A stretch of DNA of 5,809 nt from Actinomycetota bacterium. Lineage in GTDB: Bacteria; Actinomycetota; UBA4738; HRBIN12. The translations under genes and the position numbers were made by a program. The notes beneath the pieces are model-generated. The model was not told the origin of the DNA. It saw only the letters and a list, made by a program, of their open reading frames with translations, and did no database searches. Below, one piece after another: positions 1 to 5,760 of the stretch (its first letter is position 1; the number at the start of each line of letters is the position of its first letter). Location: NCBI GenBank assembly GCA_005885325.1, contig VAYX01000104.1, forward strand, positions 1 to 5,809, written 5' to 3'.

Positions 1-391
1 CGTTCGTGATGGATACGACGGTCGGCCGTCCTCGCTGCTTCGACAGCTCGCCTACGAGCTTGACGATCTCGGCGCTCTCGCCCGATTGGCTCAAGATGAT
101 GAGCAGGGTCTCCGGCCCCAGGATCGGCCGCCGGAAGTGCAGGAGCTCCGCAGTGTCGACCAGGAGCGAGGGGACACCCCGCCCGGCCAGGTCGTTCACC
201 GCCGGGTAGCACGCGTCGTAGGAGCTCCCCATCCCGGTGAACACCACCGTGCGCGCCGTGATGCCGGCCTCCCTGATCCCCTCGAGTGCCAAGCGCTGCT
301 CGAGCAGGGCCGTCGCCGCGCGCCGAAGGGCCTCGGGCTGGCGGGCGATCTCCCCCAGGAATGGGTCAGGAAAGTTTCCTAACGATTTCAC
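1..391 (-). CDS. SIS-domain phosphosugar isomerase/deaminase-like protein (N-terminal part, cut by left edge)
   Basis: About 130 residues are visible, running leftward off the window. The protein begins MKSLGNFPDPFLGEIARQPE, and the early 'EI..QPEALRRA' segment is typical of the isomerase half of GlmS-like and AgaS-like proteins. Around residues 50-58 is a GMGSSYDA-type phosphosugar loop. Around residues 100-106 is ILSQSGES, the classic SIS phosphosugar-binding motif. There is no N-terminal glutamine amidotransferase domain, so this is a stand-alone SIS protein that would act in the cytoplasm as a sugar-phosphate isomerase or deaminase (amino-sugar 6-phosphate deaminase, AgaS-like, or fructosamine deglycase-like). 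I chose the GTG at 391-389: the frame is open to it, no Shine-Dalgarno precedes it, and a -10 box lies 7 bases upstream, which suggests a leaderless mRNA. The next in-frame ATG lies inside the first phosphosugar loop, too late for a start. The operator covers codons 3-9. The exact substrate cannot be read from this fragment. Confidence 0.85.
   Translation of the reverse strand, partial: MKSLGNFPDPFLGEIARQPEALRRAATALLEQRLALEGIREAGITARTVVFTGMGSSYDACYPAVNDLAGRGVPSLLVDTAELLHFRRPILGPETLLIILSQSGESAEIVKLVGELSKQRGRPTVVSITN
365..383. promoter_or_regulatory. Operator copy 1, palindrome centred at 374
   Basis: The core AGGAAAGTTTCCT (368-380) is a perfect inverted repeat around a central G. Extended to 19 bases it has one mismatched pair (C367/A381). 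It lies inside codons 3-9 of the leftward SIS gene, just downstream of that gene's predicted start point, and over the expected -35 region of the rightward GH4 gene. One bound protein could therefore block both promoters: one as a downstream roadblock, the other by covering -35. The same core recurs at 1744-1756 and 5764-5776. Confidence 0.85.
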
Positions 392-398
392 CTGACGG

Positions 399-427
399 AG
401 TGTACGATGCGGCGCCATGGGTGTGAA
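399..427 (-). promoter_or_regulatory. Leftward promoter of the SIS gene (TTCACA-17-TACACT)
   Basis: On the minus strand a -35 box TTCACA (427-422, five of six matches to TTGACA) is followed by a 17-base spacer and the -10 box TACACT (404-399, TAnnnT). Seven bases separate the -10 box from the GTG at 391, so transcription would start at or next to the start codon, giving a leaderless mRNA. The -35 box lies inside the first codons of the divergent GH4 gene. This is inferred from sequence; no start-site data are available. Confidence 0.6.
403..408 (+). promoter_or_regulatory. -10 box of the GH4 gene (TACGAT)
   Basis: TACGAT ends 8 bases before the ATG at 417, which again predicts a leaderless transcript. 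It shares two bases (TA, 403-404) with the -10 box of the leftward SIS promoter. The corresponding -35 position (about 380-385) has no good match to TTGACA and lies at the right edge of operator copy 1. The promoter may therefore be weak or tightly controlled. Confidence 0.5.
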
Positions 428-1703
428 GGTCGCCGTGGTTGGTGGCGGAAGCACCTACACGCCCGAGCTGGTCGAGGGGTTCGTCACCCGCGCGAACCGG
501 GTCCCCCTCGACGACCTCGTCCTCCTCGACGTGGACGCGGAGCGCCTCGAGGTCGTCGGGGGCCTGGCGGGACGGATGCTGGCCAAGGCCGGCTACGACG
601 GGTCCCTCACGCTCACCGGCGATCGCGATCGGGCGCTCGAGGGCGCCGACTTCGTGGTGGTCCAGCTGCGGGTGGGCGGACAGGCGGCGCGATACCTGGA
701 CGAGACCATCCCGCCGAGGTTCGGTTGCATCGGCCAGGAGACCACCGGCCCTGGCGGGTTCGCCAAGGCCCTTCGCACCGTCCCCGTCGTCCTCGAGCTG
801 GCCGAGGAGACGGCGAAGCGCGGCGCGCCCGGCGCGTGGTTCGTCGACTTCACCAATCCCACCGGGCTCGTGACGCAGGCGCTCCTCGACGAGGGCCACC
901 GGGCCCTCGGCCTGTGCAACGTGGCCATCGGGTTCCAGCGGCGGTTCGCCGAGGTTTTCGACGTGGAGCCCGAACGGGTCGAGCTCGAACACGTGGGCCT
1001 GAACCACCTGTCGTGGGAACGCGCCGTCCGCGTGGATGGGGTCGACCGGTTGCCGGAGATCCTGTCGACGCGCATCGACCTCGTCGCGGACGAGCGTGAG
1101 ATGCCTGCCGAGCTGATCCGTGCCCTCGGTGCCATCCCTTCCTACTATCTGCATTACTACTACCTGACCGACGAGGTCATCGAGCGGCAGCGGACCGAGC
1201 GCACGCGTGCCGAAGAGGTCATGGACATCGAGGCGGGCCTCCTCGAGCTGTACCGAGACCCGGACCTCGCCGAGAAGCCCGAGCTCCTGGAGCGCCGGGG
1301 GGGCGCGTTCTACAGCGAGGCCGCAGCACAGCTGATCGCCTCGCTCCATGAGGGGACCGGCGACCTCCAGGTGGTGGACGTCCGAAACGACGGGGCCATA
1401 CCCGACCTCCCCGACGACGCCGTGGTCGAGATCCTTGCGCGGATCGACCGGGAGGGCGCGCACCCCATCCCCATCGCGCCCCTCGCGCTCGAGATGCTCG
1501 GGCTGGTCGAGCACGTGAAGGCGTACGAGCGGCTGGCGGTCGAGGCCGCTACGACGGGTGACCGGACCATCGCGCTGAAGGCGCTGATGACGAACCCTCT
1601 GGTCCGCGATTACCGAACCGCGGTACCGCTCCTCGACGCCCTGCTCGAGGGGAACCGTCGGCACCTGCCCCGGTTCTTCCCCAGGTCGCCGGGGTTGCCT
1701 TGA
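417..1703 (+). CDS. Glycoside hydrolase family 4, 6-phospho-beta-glucosidase type
   Basis: A 428-residue protein, normal for GH4, a family that uses NAD+ and a divalent metal to cleave glycosides by an oxidation-elimination mechanism, usually on 6-phosphorylated sugars. The N-terminal KVAVVGGGSTYTPELVEGF (4-22) is the Rossmann dinucleotide loop and GH4 signature. Other family marks are GQETTGPGGF (106-115), FTNPTGL (145-151), LCNV with the likely metal ligand Cys167, GLNHLSW with likely ligand His197, catalytic-tyrosine candidates Tyr243/Tyr244, and RRGGAFYSEAA (293-303). The GLCNV and GLNHL.W versions fit the LicH/CelF/ChbF/BglT branch rather than the alpha-glucosidase or galacturonidase branches. 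The ATG at 417 sits 8 bases after a -10 box with no Shine-Dalgarno; GTG at 423 is an alternative that would give the more usual MKVAVVGGGS start. The gene ends at the transporter promoter, whose -35 box contains its TGA stop. Family certain; substrate, and whether it must be phosphorylated, unknown. Confidence 0.93.
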   Translation: MGVKVAVVGGGSTYTPELVEGFVTRANRVPLDDLVLLDVDAERLEVVGGLAGRMLAKAGYDGSLTLTGDRDRALEGADFVVVQLRVGGQAARYLDETIPPRFGCIGQETTGPGGFAKALRTVPVVLELAEETAKRGAPGAWFVDFTNPTGLVTQALLDEGHRALGLCNVAIGFQRRFAEVFDVEPERVELEHVGLNHLSWERAVRVDGVDRLPEILSTRIDLVADEREMPAELIRALGAIPSYYLHYYYLTDEVIERQRTERTRAEEVMDIEAGLLELYRDPDLAEKPELLERRGGAFYSEAAAQLIASLHEGTGDLQVVDVRNDGAIPDLPDDAVVEILARIDREGAHPIPIAPLALEMLGLVEHVKAYERLAVEAATTGDRTIALKALMTNPLVRDYRTAVPLLDALLEGNRRHLPRFFPRSPGLP

Positions 1704-1729
1704 CTTTCGCCGAGCGCCGGGCGTATCGT
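1700..1729 (+). promoter_or_regulatory. Transporter operon promoter (TTGACT-18-TATCGT)
   Basis: TTGACT (1700-1705, five of six matches) is followed by an 18-base spacer and TATCGT (1724-1729, TAnnnT). The predicted start point is near 1736-1737, giving a leader of about 86 bases. Operator copy 2 begins 11 bases after the -10 box, so a bound repressor would sit just downstream of the start point. The -35 box overlaps the stop codon of the GH4 gene. The same layout recurs at 5720-5779. Confidence 0.65.
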
Positions 1730-1740
1730 GCGGGCCATTC

Positions 1741-1759
1741 GGTAGGAAAGTTTCCTAAC
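1741..1759. promoter_or_regulatory. Operator copy 2, palindrome centred at 1750
   Basis: The perfect core AGGAAAGTTTCCT (1744-1756) extends by one more matched pair to TAGGAAAGTTTCCTA. One mismatch (G1742/A1758) is then followed by a G/C match. It lies about 4 to 23 bases downstream of the predicted start point of the transporter operon, a position typical for repression by blocking polymerase. Confidence 0.85.
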
Positions 1760-1771
1760 TAAGTTTTGGCA

Positions 1772-1799
1772 GGGTTCGCACTCGCCCGCGTGCGAACCC
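1772..1799 (+). other. Hairpin in the transporter mRNA leader
   Basis: GGGTTCGCAC (1772-1781) and GTGCGAACCC (1790-1799) form a perfect 10-base-pair stem with an 8-base loop. It ends 11 bases before the Shine-Dalgarno sequence of the binding-protein gene. There is no U-run after it, so it does not look like an intrinsic terminator. It could stabilise the 5' end of the mRNA, or be a second protein-binding site as DNA. No known riboswitch is recognised. Confidence 0.6.
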
Positions 1800-1822
1800 C
1801 CGGTGGGAACGAGGGGGCCGGG

Positions 1823-3112
1823 ATGAACGGGTTGGACGACCTCAGCCGGCGGGACTTCCTGAAGCTGAGTGCGGCGGGTGCCGGTATGGCCAGCATGGGG
1901 GCGATCCTGGCCGCCTGCAGCAACGAGGCCGGCCAGGGCACCACCACGCTGAACGCGCTGTTCATGCAACAGGCGGCGTACAGCAACACCGACGTGCAGG
2001 GCATGGTCGACGCCTTCCAGAAGGCCAACCCGAAGATCGCCGTCAAGCCGACGTTCGTGGCCTACGAGTCGTTGCACGACAAGATCGTCACCGCGGCTCC
2101 TGCAGGCACGTACGACGTCGTGCTGATCGACGTGATCTGGCCGCCCGAGTTCGCCACGAAGAACGAGATCATCGACGTCACCGACAAGTTCCCGTCGAAC
2201 TGGACGAGCGAGATCTTCCCCGGCGCCCTCCAGACGGCCCAATACCAGGACAAGTTCTACGGGGTCCCGTGGATCCTCGACACCAAGTACTTCTTCTACA
2301 ACAAGGACATCCTGAAGGCCGCGGGGGTCAAGTCCGCGCCGAAGACGTGGGACGATGTGTTCGCCGCGGCGAAGCAGATCAAGTCGAAGCACATCATCCA
2401 GTACCCGCTCATCTGGAGCTGGGCCCAGGCCGAGGCCGTGATCTGCGACTACGCCCAGCTGCTCGGGGCGTACGGCGGACAGTTCCTGGACTCGAGCGGC
2501 AAGCCCGCTTTCAACACGGGTGGCGGGCTCACGGCGCTCGAGATCATGAAGAGGAGCATCGACGACGGGACGACGAACCCGGCCTCGGCGGAGTCGCTGG
2601 AAACCGACGTGGTGAAGATCGTCTCGCAGGGCCAGGCGGCGATGGCGCTCAACTGGACGTTCATGTTCTCCCTGGCCAACGACCCGAGCCAGAGCCAGGT
2701 GGCCGGCAACGTCGTCGTGGCCCATACGCCGAGCGGCCCGAGCGGCGCGGCGCCGGGCTGCAACGGCAGCATGGCCCTCAGCATCGGTTCGGGGAGCCAG
2801 CACAAGGACGAGGCCTGGAAGTTCATCGAGTTCATCACCAGCCAGGACATCCAGGATCAGTACGCGAAGCTCTCGCTCCCCATCTGGAAGAGCTCCTACG
2901 ACGAGCCCGAGGTGGTGAACACCCTTCCCGAGGTCGTCGCGGTGGCCAAGACCCAGCTGAACGACATGATCCTTCGTCCGCAGGTCCCGAGCTACAACGA
3001 GGCGTCGGCCGCCCTCCAGCTCGAGATCCAGAGCGCCCTGACCGGGAGCAAGTCCCCCAAGCAGGCGCTCGACGCCGCGGCAGACGCCTGGGGAGGGCTC
3101 CTCCAGGCCTAG
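1823..3112 (+). CDS. Sugar ABC transporter substrate-binding lipoprotein (MalE-like, SBP_bac_1)
   Basis: The 429-residue extracytoplasmic receptor captures the sugar and delivers it to the two permeases encoded downstream. The N-terminus shows a twin-arginine motif SRRDFLK (8-14), a short hydrophobic stretch and a lipobox LAAC ending at Cys32, so it is probably exported folded by Tat and lipid-anchored. The mature part follows the family 1 pattern: an open N-lobe (about 42-120), the hinge-like segment YGVPWILDTKYFFYNKDIL (146-164), a C-lobe with NTGGGLTALEIMK (231-243), and GQAAMALNW (270-278). The ATG at 1823 is chosen because GAGGGGG lies 5 bases upstream and the signal peptide starts cleanly there. 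A TTG start at 1766 would add 19 residues but would begin ahead of the leader hairpin with no ribosome site. Aromatic residues (Trp106, Trp150, Tyr156, Trp198, Trp200, Trp278) would suit an oligosaccharide pocket. Substrate unknown. Confidence 0.93.
   Translation: MNGLDDLSRRDFLKLSAAGAGMASMGAILAACSNEAGQGTTTLNALFMQQAAYSNTDVQGMVDAFQKANPKIAVKPTFVAYESLHDKIVTAAPAGTYDVVLIDVIWPPEFATKNEIIDVTDKFPSNWTSEIFPGALQTAQYQDKFYGVPWILDTKYFFYNKDILKAAGVKSAPKTWDDVFAAAKQIKSKHIIQYPLIWSWAQAEAVICDYAQLLGAYGGQFLDSSGKPAFNTGGGLTALEIMKRSIDDGTTNPASAESLETDVVKIVSQGQAAMALNWTFMFSLANDPSQSQVAGNVVVAHTPSGPSGAAPGCNGSMALSIGSGSQHKDEAWKFIEFITSQDIQDQYAKLSLPIWKSSYDEPEVVNTLPEVVAVAKTQLNDMILRPQVPSYNEASAALQLEIQSALTGSKSPKQALDAAADAWGGLLQA
3086..3108 (+). 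other. Hairpin across the end of the binding-protein gene
   Basis: GCCTGG (3086-3091) can pair with CCAGGC (3103-3108), and AGG (3094-3096) with CCT (3100-3102), leaving a two-base bulge and a three-base loop. The stem ends 5 bases before the GTG of the first permease and contains the only purine-rich ribosome-site-like sequence (GGAGGG) nearby. It could lower permease translation relative to the binding protein, or protect the 3' end of the binding-protein message. No U-run follows. The role is inferred from position. Confidence 0.4.
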
Positions 3113-3113
3113 C

Positions 3114-4028
3114 GTGCGGCGCAAGCGTCGGCTTGGCCCGTTCCAGGTACCGGTGCCGGGCGCCGCCGGCACGGCCCTGCTGCTGCTCATCCCCAGCCTG
3201 ATCGTGGTCTTCGGGATCGTCGTCTATCCCCTGGGACGCACGCTGTACACGTCCTTCTTCGACGTGAACAGCCCGTTCCCCGGCCACTACCCGTTCCTCG
3301 GGCTGGGGAACTACCGCCGGACGTTCACCAACCCGGCCTTCTGGGCGGCCATCCGCCGGACCGCCTATTTCACGATGGTCTCGACGTGGTTCGAGCTCCT
3401 CCTCGGGATCCTGCTCGCGCTGCTGCTGAACGCCCGGTTCCACGGGCGAGGGATCCTTCGGGCCATCGTGATCCTGCCGTGGGCCCTGCCGACGATCGTC
3501 AACGGGCTGATGTGGCGATGGATCTTCAACCCCGAGTACGGCGCCCTGAACGCGCTCCTCACCCAGCTCCACGTCATCTCGAACTACCGGTCCTGGCTGG
3601 GGAGCCCGTTCCTGGCGCTGAACATGGTGATCGTGGCCGACGTGTGGAAAACCACCCCGTTGGCGGCGTTCCTCCTGCTCGCCGGCCTTCAGACGATCCC
3701 CCGGGAGCTCCACGAGGCCGCTCGGGTGGACGGTGCGGGCGCCGTCCGCGGGTTCTTCAGGGTGACGCTTCCGCTGCTGGTCCCGAGCATCCTGATCATC
3801 CTGGTGGTCCGGACGATCGAGGCGTTCAAGGTGTTCGACATCATCTACATCATGACCCGGGGAGGCCCGGCCAACGGGACCCAATCGATCGCCTACTACG
3901 CCTACATCCAGGCCTTCTCCAACCAGCTGTTCGGGTACGGGAGCGCGCTCGCGTACGTGATCGCGCTGTTCATCCTGGGGTTCGCCCTCATCTACATGCG
4001 ACTGCTGAGGACCGAGTTTGCGTACTGA
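3114..4028 (+). CDS. Sugar ABC transporter permease, MalF/UgpA type
   Basis: A 304-residue inner-membrane protein forming half of the translocation channel. A basic N-terminus (MRRKRR) is followed by about six membrane segments near residues 19-40, 83-106, 114-135, 165-190, 219-240 and 275-297. The periplasmic PFLGLGNYRRTFTNPAFW (60-77) and the LPWALPTIVNGLMWRWIFNPEYG (121-143) region are typical of MalF/UgpA/LacF permeases. The EAA loop EAARVDGAGAVRGFFRVTLP (201-220), which docks the ATPase, is intact. The GTG start lies one base after the TAG of the binding-protein gene, implying translational coupling. The only SD-like GGAGGG lies 17 bases upstream within a hairpin. The gene overlaps the second permease by 11 bases. 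The ATPase partner is not in this window. Confidence 0.94.
   Translation: MRRKRRLGPFQVPVPGAAGTALLLLIPSLIVVFGIVVYPLGRTLYTSFFDVNSPFPGHYPFLGLGNYRRTFTNPAFWAAIRRTAYFTMVSTWFELLLGILLALLLNARFHGRGILRAIVILPWALPTIVNGLMWRWIFNPEYGALNALLTQLHVISNYRSWLGSPFLALNMVIVADVWKTTPLAAFLLLAGLQTIPRELHEAARVDGAGAVRGFFRVTLPLLVPSILIILVVRTIEAFKVFDIIYIMTRGGPANGTQSIAYYAYIQAFSNQLFGYGSALAYVIALFILGFALIYMRLLRTEFAY
4006..4010 (+). promoter_or_regulatory. Ribosome binding site deciding the TTG start of the second permease
   Basis: TGAGG lies 7 bases before the TTG at 4018, inside the last codons of the first permease. No ATG or GTG occurs in this frame between this point and the first membrane segment, so the TTG with this site is the best-supported start. 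Confidence 0.6.
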
Positions 4029-4905
4029 GGGGAGGCCGGCTCGGAGGAGGAAGCGGCGCGGCAAGCGCGCTGCGTACCTCGTACTCCTCTACGCGGCGGC
4101 CGTCCTCACCGCAGTCATCGTCCTGGCGCCGTTCGCCTGGCTCCTGATCTCGAGCGTGGCGTCCCCGGTGGACCTGCTGGCCCGGCCGCTCAAGTGGATC
4201 CCGTCCCACATCTCGTTCGACCGCTACACGAGCATCTTCCACGCCGGCACGAACGACGCGGCGGCCGACTTCCGCTCGGGGATGATCAACAGCACGATCA
4301 TCGCGTCGAGCTCAGTGGCCATCTCGATGGCCGTGGGGATCTTCGGTGCGTACGCGTTCGCCCGGATCGATTTCCGCTTCCGGCGAACGTCGCTCCTATT
4401 CTTCCTGTCGACGTACATGCTTCCCCCGATCGCCATCCTGATCCCGCTGTACCTGACGATGGTGCGGCTCCACCTCCTGGACACCAAGATCGGATTGATC
4501 GTCGTGTACTGCTCGTTCATCACGCCATTCGTCCTGTGGATCCTGAGCGGGCACTTCCGGACCATCCCTCGTGACCTGGAGGACGCCGCCAGGATCGACG
4601 GGGCGAGCCGCCTGGGAGCGCTGTTCCGGGTGACGCTGCCGCTCGCGCGCTCCGGACTTCTGGCCACCGCCCTCTTTGGATTCCTCCTGGCGTGGGATGA
4701 GTTCCTGTACGCGTTGATCTTCACGTCCTCCGCCCAGGCAAAGACGATCCCCGTGGCCATCGCGGAGTTCCAGGGGCGGTTCACGGTGGACTTCGGGCTG
4801 GTGGCCGCGGGCGGGATCCTGGCGGCCATCCCACCGCTCCTGATCGCGTTCGCCTTCCAGCGCTACATCGTGAGCGGGCTATCGTCGGGCGCGGTCAAGG
4901 GCTGA
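4018..4905 (+). CDS. Sugar ABC transporter permease, MalG/UgpE type
   Basis: A 295-residue inner-membrane partner of the upstream permease. A very basic cytoplasmic tail (RPARRRKRRGKR, 6-17) precedes about six membrane segments near 19-46, 92-115, 123-148, 157-177, 212-233 and 262-283. STYMLPPIAILIPLY (131-145) is characteristic of MalG-type permeases. The EAA loop is EDAARIDGASRLGALFRVTLP (188-208), with Asp in place of the first Ala. The C-terminus YIVSGLSSGAVKG closely matches the conserved MalG-family tail, so the protein is complete. It starts at TTG within the end of the previous gene, using the TGAGG site at 4006-4010. The 11-base overlap indicates coupled translation. No gene follows on this strand; the convergent dehydrogenase ends 18 bases on. 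Confidence 0.93.
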   Translation: MRTEGRPARRRKRRGKRAAYLVLLYAAAVLTAVIVLAPFAWLLISSVASPVDLLARPLKWIPSHISFDRYTSIFHAGTNDAAADFRSGMINSTIIASSSVAISMAVGIFGAYAFARIDFRFRRTSLLFFLSTYMLPPIAILIPLYLTMVRLHLLDTKIGLIVVYCSFITPFVLWILSGHFRTIPRDLEDAARIDGASRLGALFRVTLPLARSGLLATALFGFLLAWDEFLYALIFTSSAQAKTIPVAIAEFQGRFTVDFGLVAAGGILAAIPPLLIAFAFQRYIVSGLSSGAVKG

Positions 4906-4923
4906 CCGGAGCGCGGCAGCGTC

Positions 4924-5694
4924 TCAGCGGGCCGTCCAGCCGCCGTCGACCAGGATGGTCTCGCCGGTGATGAGCGACGCCGCGGGCGAGGCCAGGAACA
5001 CCACGGCGCCCGCGACGTCCATCGGCACGCCGACCCGGTGCAGCCCGGCGATCCGCTCCAGCACGTCGGCCCGGAACTCGGGGTCGGCCAGCGCTGGCTC
5101 GGTCCCGGGAGTCGAGATGAACGTGGGCGCCACGGCGTTCACCGTGATTCCGTGCTGGCCCCATTCGATGGCAAGACATTTGGTGAGGTGGACGATGGCG
5201 GCCTTGGTCATGCAGTAGACGGACTCGGTGGGGAGGGCCACGAACCCGGCCTGGGAGCTGAGATTGATGATGCGCCCGTTCCCCTGGGCGATCATGGCGC
5301 GGCCGGCGGCCTGGCTGGCGAAGAATGTACCCTTCACGTTCACCGCGACGGTCAGGTCGAAGTCATCCTCGCGGACGTCCTCCGCAGGGTTCTCGGGCCC
5401 CAGGCCTGCGTTGTTCACCAGGATGTCGAGGCGCCCAAGGCCTTCCACCGTCTCGTCCACCGCGCGTTGGACCTGATCGAGACGGGTCACGTCCATCTGG
5501 AGCGGCAGCGCGCGGCGGCCCATGCCCTCGACCAGCGAAGCCACGTCGCCGCCGGCGTTCGCGTCACGGAAGCCGAGTGCCACGTCCGCGCCGGCATTCG
5601 CCAGCGCGAGCGAGATCGCGCGCCCCAAGCCGCGCGCGGCGCCCGTCACCAGCGCCACCTGTCCCGCCAGGTCGAACCGTGGGAACTCATCCAT
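4924..5694 (-). CDS. Short-chain dehydrogenase/reductase, probably acting on a sugar or polyol
   Basis: A 256-residue classical SDR, cytoplasmic and NAD(P)-dependent. It has the cofactor loop TGAARGLG (17-24), NNAG (94-97), active-site Asn119, Ser147, Tyr160 and Lys164 in the YxxxK motif, and a C-terminal ITGETILVDGGW (242-253) typical of the glucose/gluconate/KduD-like sugar dehydrogenase branch. Arg43 shortly after the second beta strand, with no acidic residue at that strand's end, may favour NADP, but this is weak. The start is the ATG at 5694, with AAGGAG 5 bases upstream. It converges on the transporter operon and has its own promoter with operator copy 3 over the -35 region, so it is probably co-regulated with the uptake genes and may oxidise or reduce a sugar released by them. 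Related SDRs include gluconate 5-dehydrogenase and 3-oxoacyl-ACP reductase-like enzymes. Substrate not determined. Confidence 0.9.
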   Translation of the reverse strand: MDEFPRFDLAGQVALVTGAARGLGRAISLALANAGADVALGFRDANAGGDVASLVEGMGRRALPLQMDVTRLDQVQRAVDETVEGLGRLDILVNNAGLGPENPAEDVREDDFDLTVAVNVKGTFFASQAAGRAMIAQGNGRIINLSSQAGFVALPTESVYCMTKAAIVHLTKCLAIEWGQHGITVNAVAPTFISTPGTEPALADPEFRADVLERIAGLHRVGVPMDVAGAVVFLASPAASLITGETILVDGGWTAR

Positions 5695-5719
5695 GGCGGC
5701 TCCTTCCGAAGGGCTTCCC

Positions 5720-5749
5720 TTGACCGCCGACGCCGGGGGAGCGTAGCAT
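5720..5749 (+). promoter_or_regulatory. Rightward promoter for a gene beyond the right edge (TTGACC-18-TAGCAT)
   Basis: TTGACC (5720-5725) is followed by an 18-base spacer and TAGCAT (5744-5749). Operator copy 3 starts 11 bases after the -10 box. Both the spacer and the operator distance are identical to those of the transporter promoter at 1700-1759. This predicts a co-regulated gene transcribed rightward off the window. Confidence 0.6.
5740..5745 (-). promoter_or_regulatory. -10 box of the dehydrogenase gene (TACGCT)
   Basis: On the minus strand TACGCT (5745-5740) would give a start near 5733 and a leader of about 39 bases that includes the AAGGAG site at 5705-5700. The expected -35 position (about 5763-5768) lies inside operator copy 3 and matches TTGACA poorly. 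The box shares two bases with the rightward -10 box at 5744-5749. Confidence 0.45.
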
Positions 5750-5760
5750 CCGCCCGAATA

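Noticed and set aside
366..1664. Long minus-strand open frame (432 codons) opposite the GH4 gene
   Set aside because: It is a by-product of high GC on the strand opposite a real gene. It has low-complexity Arg/Gly/Asp/Leu composition and no motifs, while the plus strand encodes an unmistakable GH4 enzyme.
1766..1822. Upstream TTG start for the binding protein
   Set aside because: It has no ribosome site, would place 19 residues before the twin-arginine signal, and reads through the leader hairpin. The ATG at 1823 has GAGGGGG 5 bases upstream.
1610..3190. Minus-strand open frame (526 codons) opposite the binding-protein gene
   Set aside because: It is opposite a clear lipoprotein receptor with signal peptide and ribosome site. 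The translated product is Arg/Leu/Val-rich with no recognisable domain, and it crosses two other gene boundaries.
2835..4064. Minus-strand open frame (409 codons) opposite the first permease
   Set aside because: It is a GC-driven shadow with charged low-complexity sequence, opposite a complete membrane permease.
4906..4923. Possible terminator between the convergent genes
   Set aside because: The 18-base gap has no convincing stem-loop or T-run on either strand.
5702..5712. Small palindrome CCTTCCGAAGG at the dehydrogenase ribosome site
   Set aside because: With a single central base it cannot form a stable RNA hairpin and it is unrelated to the AGGAAAGTTTCCT operator. It is most likely chance overlap with the purine-rich ribosome site.
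5325..5723. Plus-strand open frames opposite the dehydrogenase
   Set aside because: They have Pro/Arg/Ser-rich composition and no motifs, and the minus strand holds a complete SDR with its full set of active-site residues.
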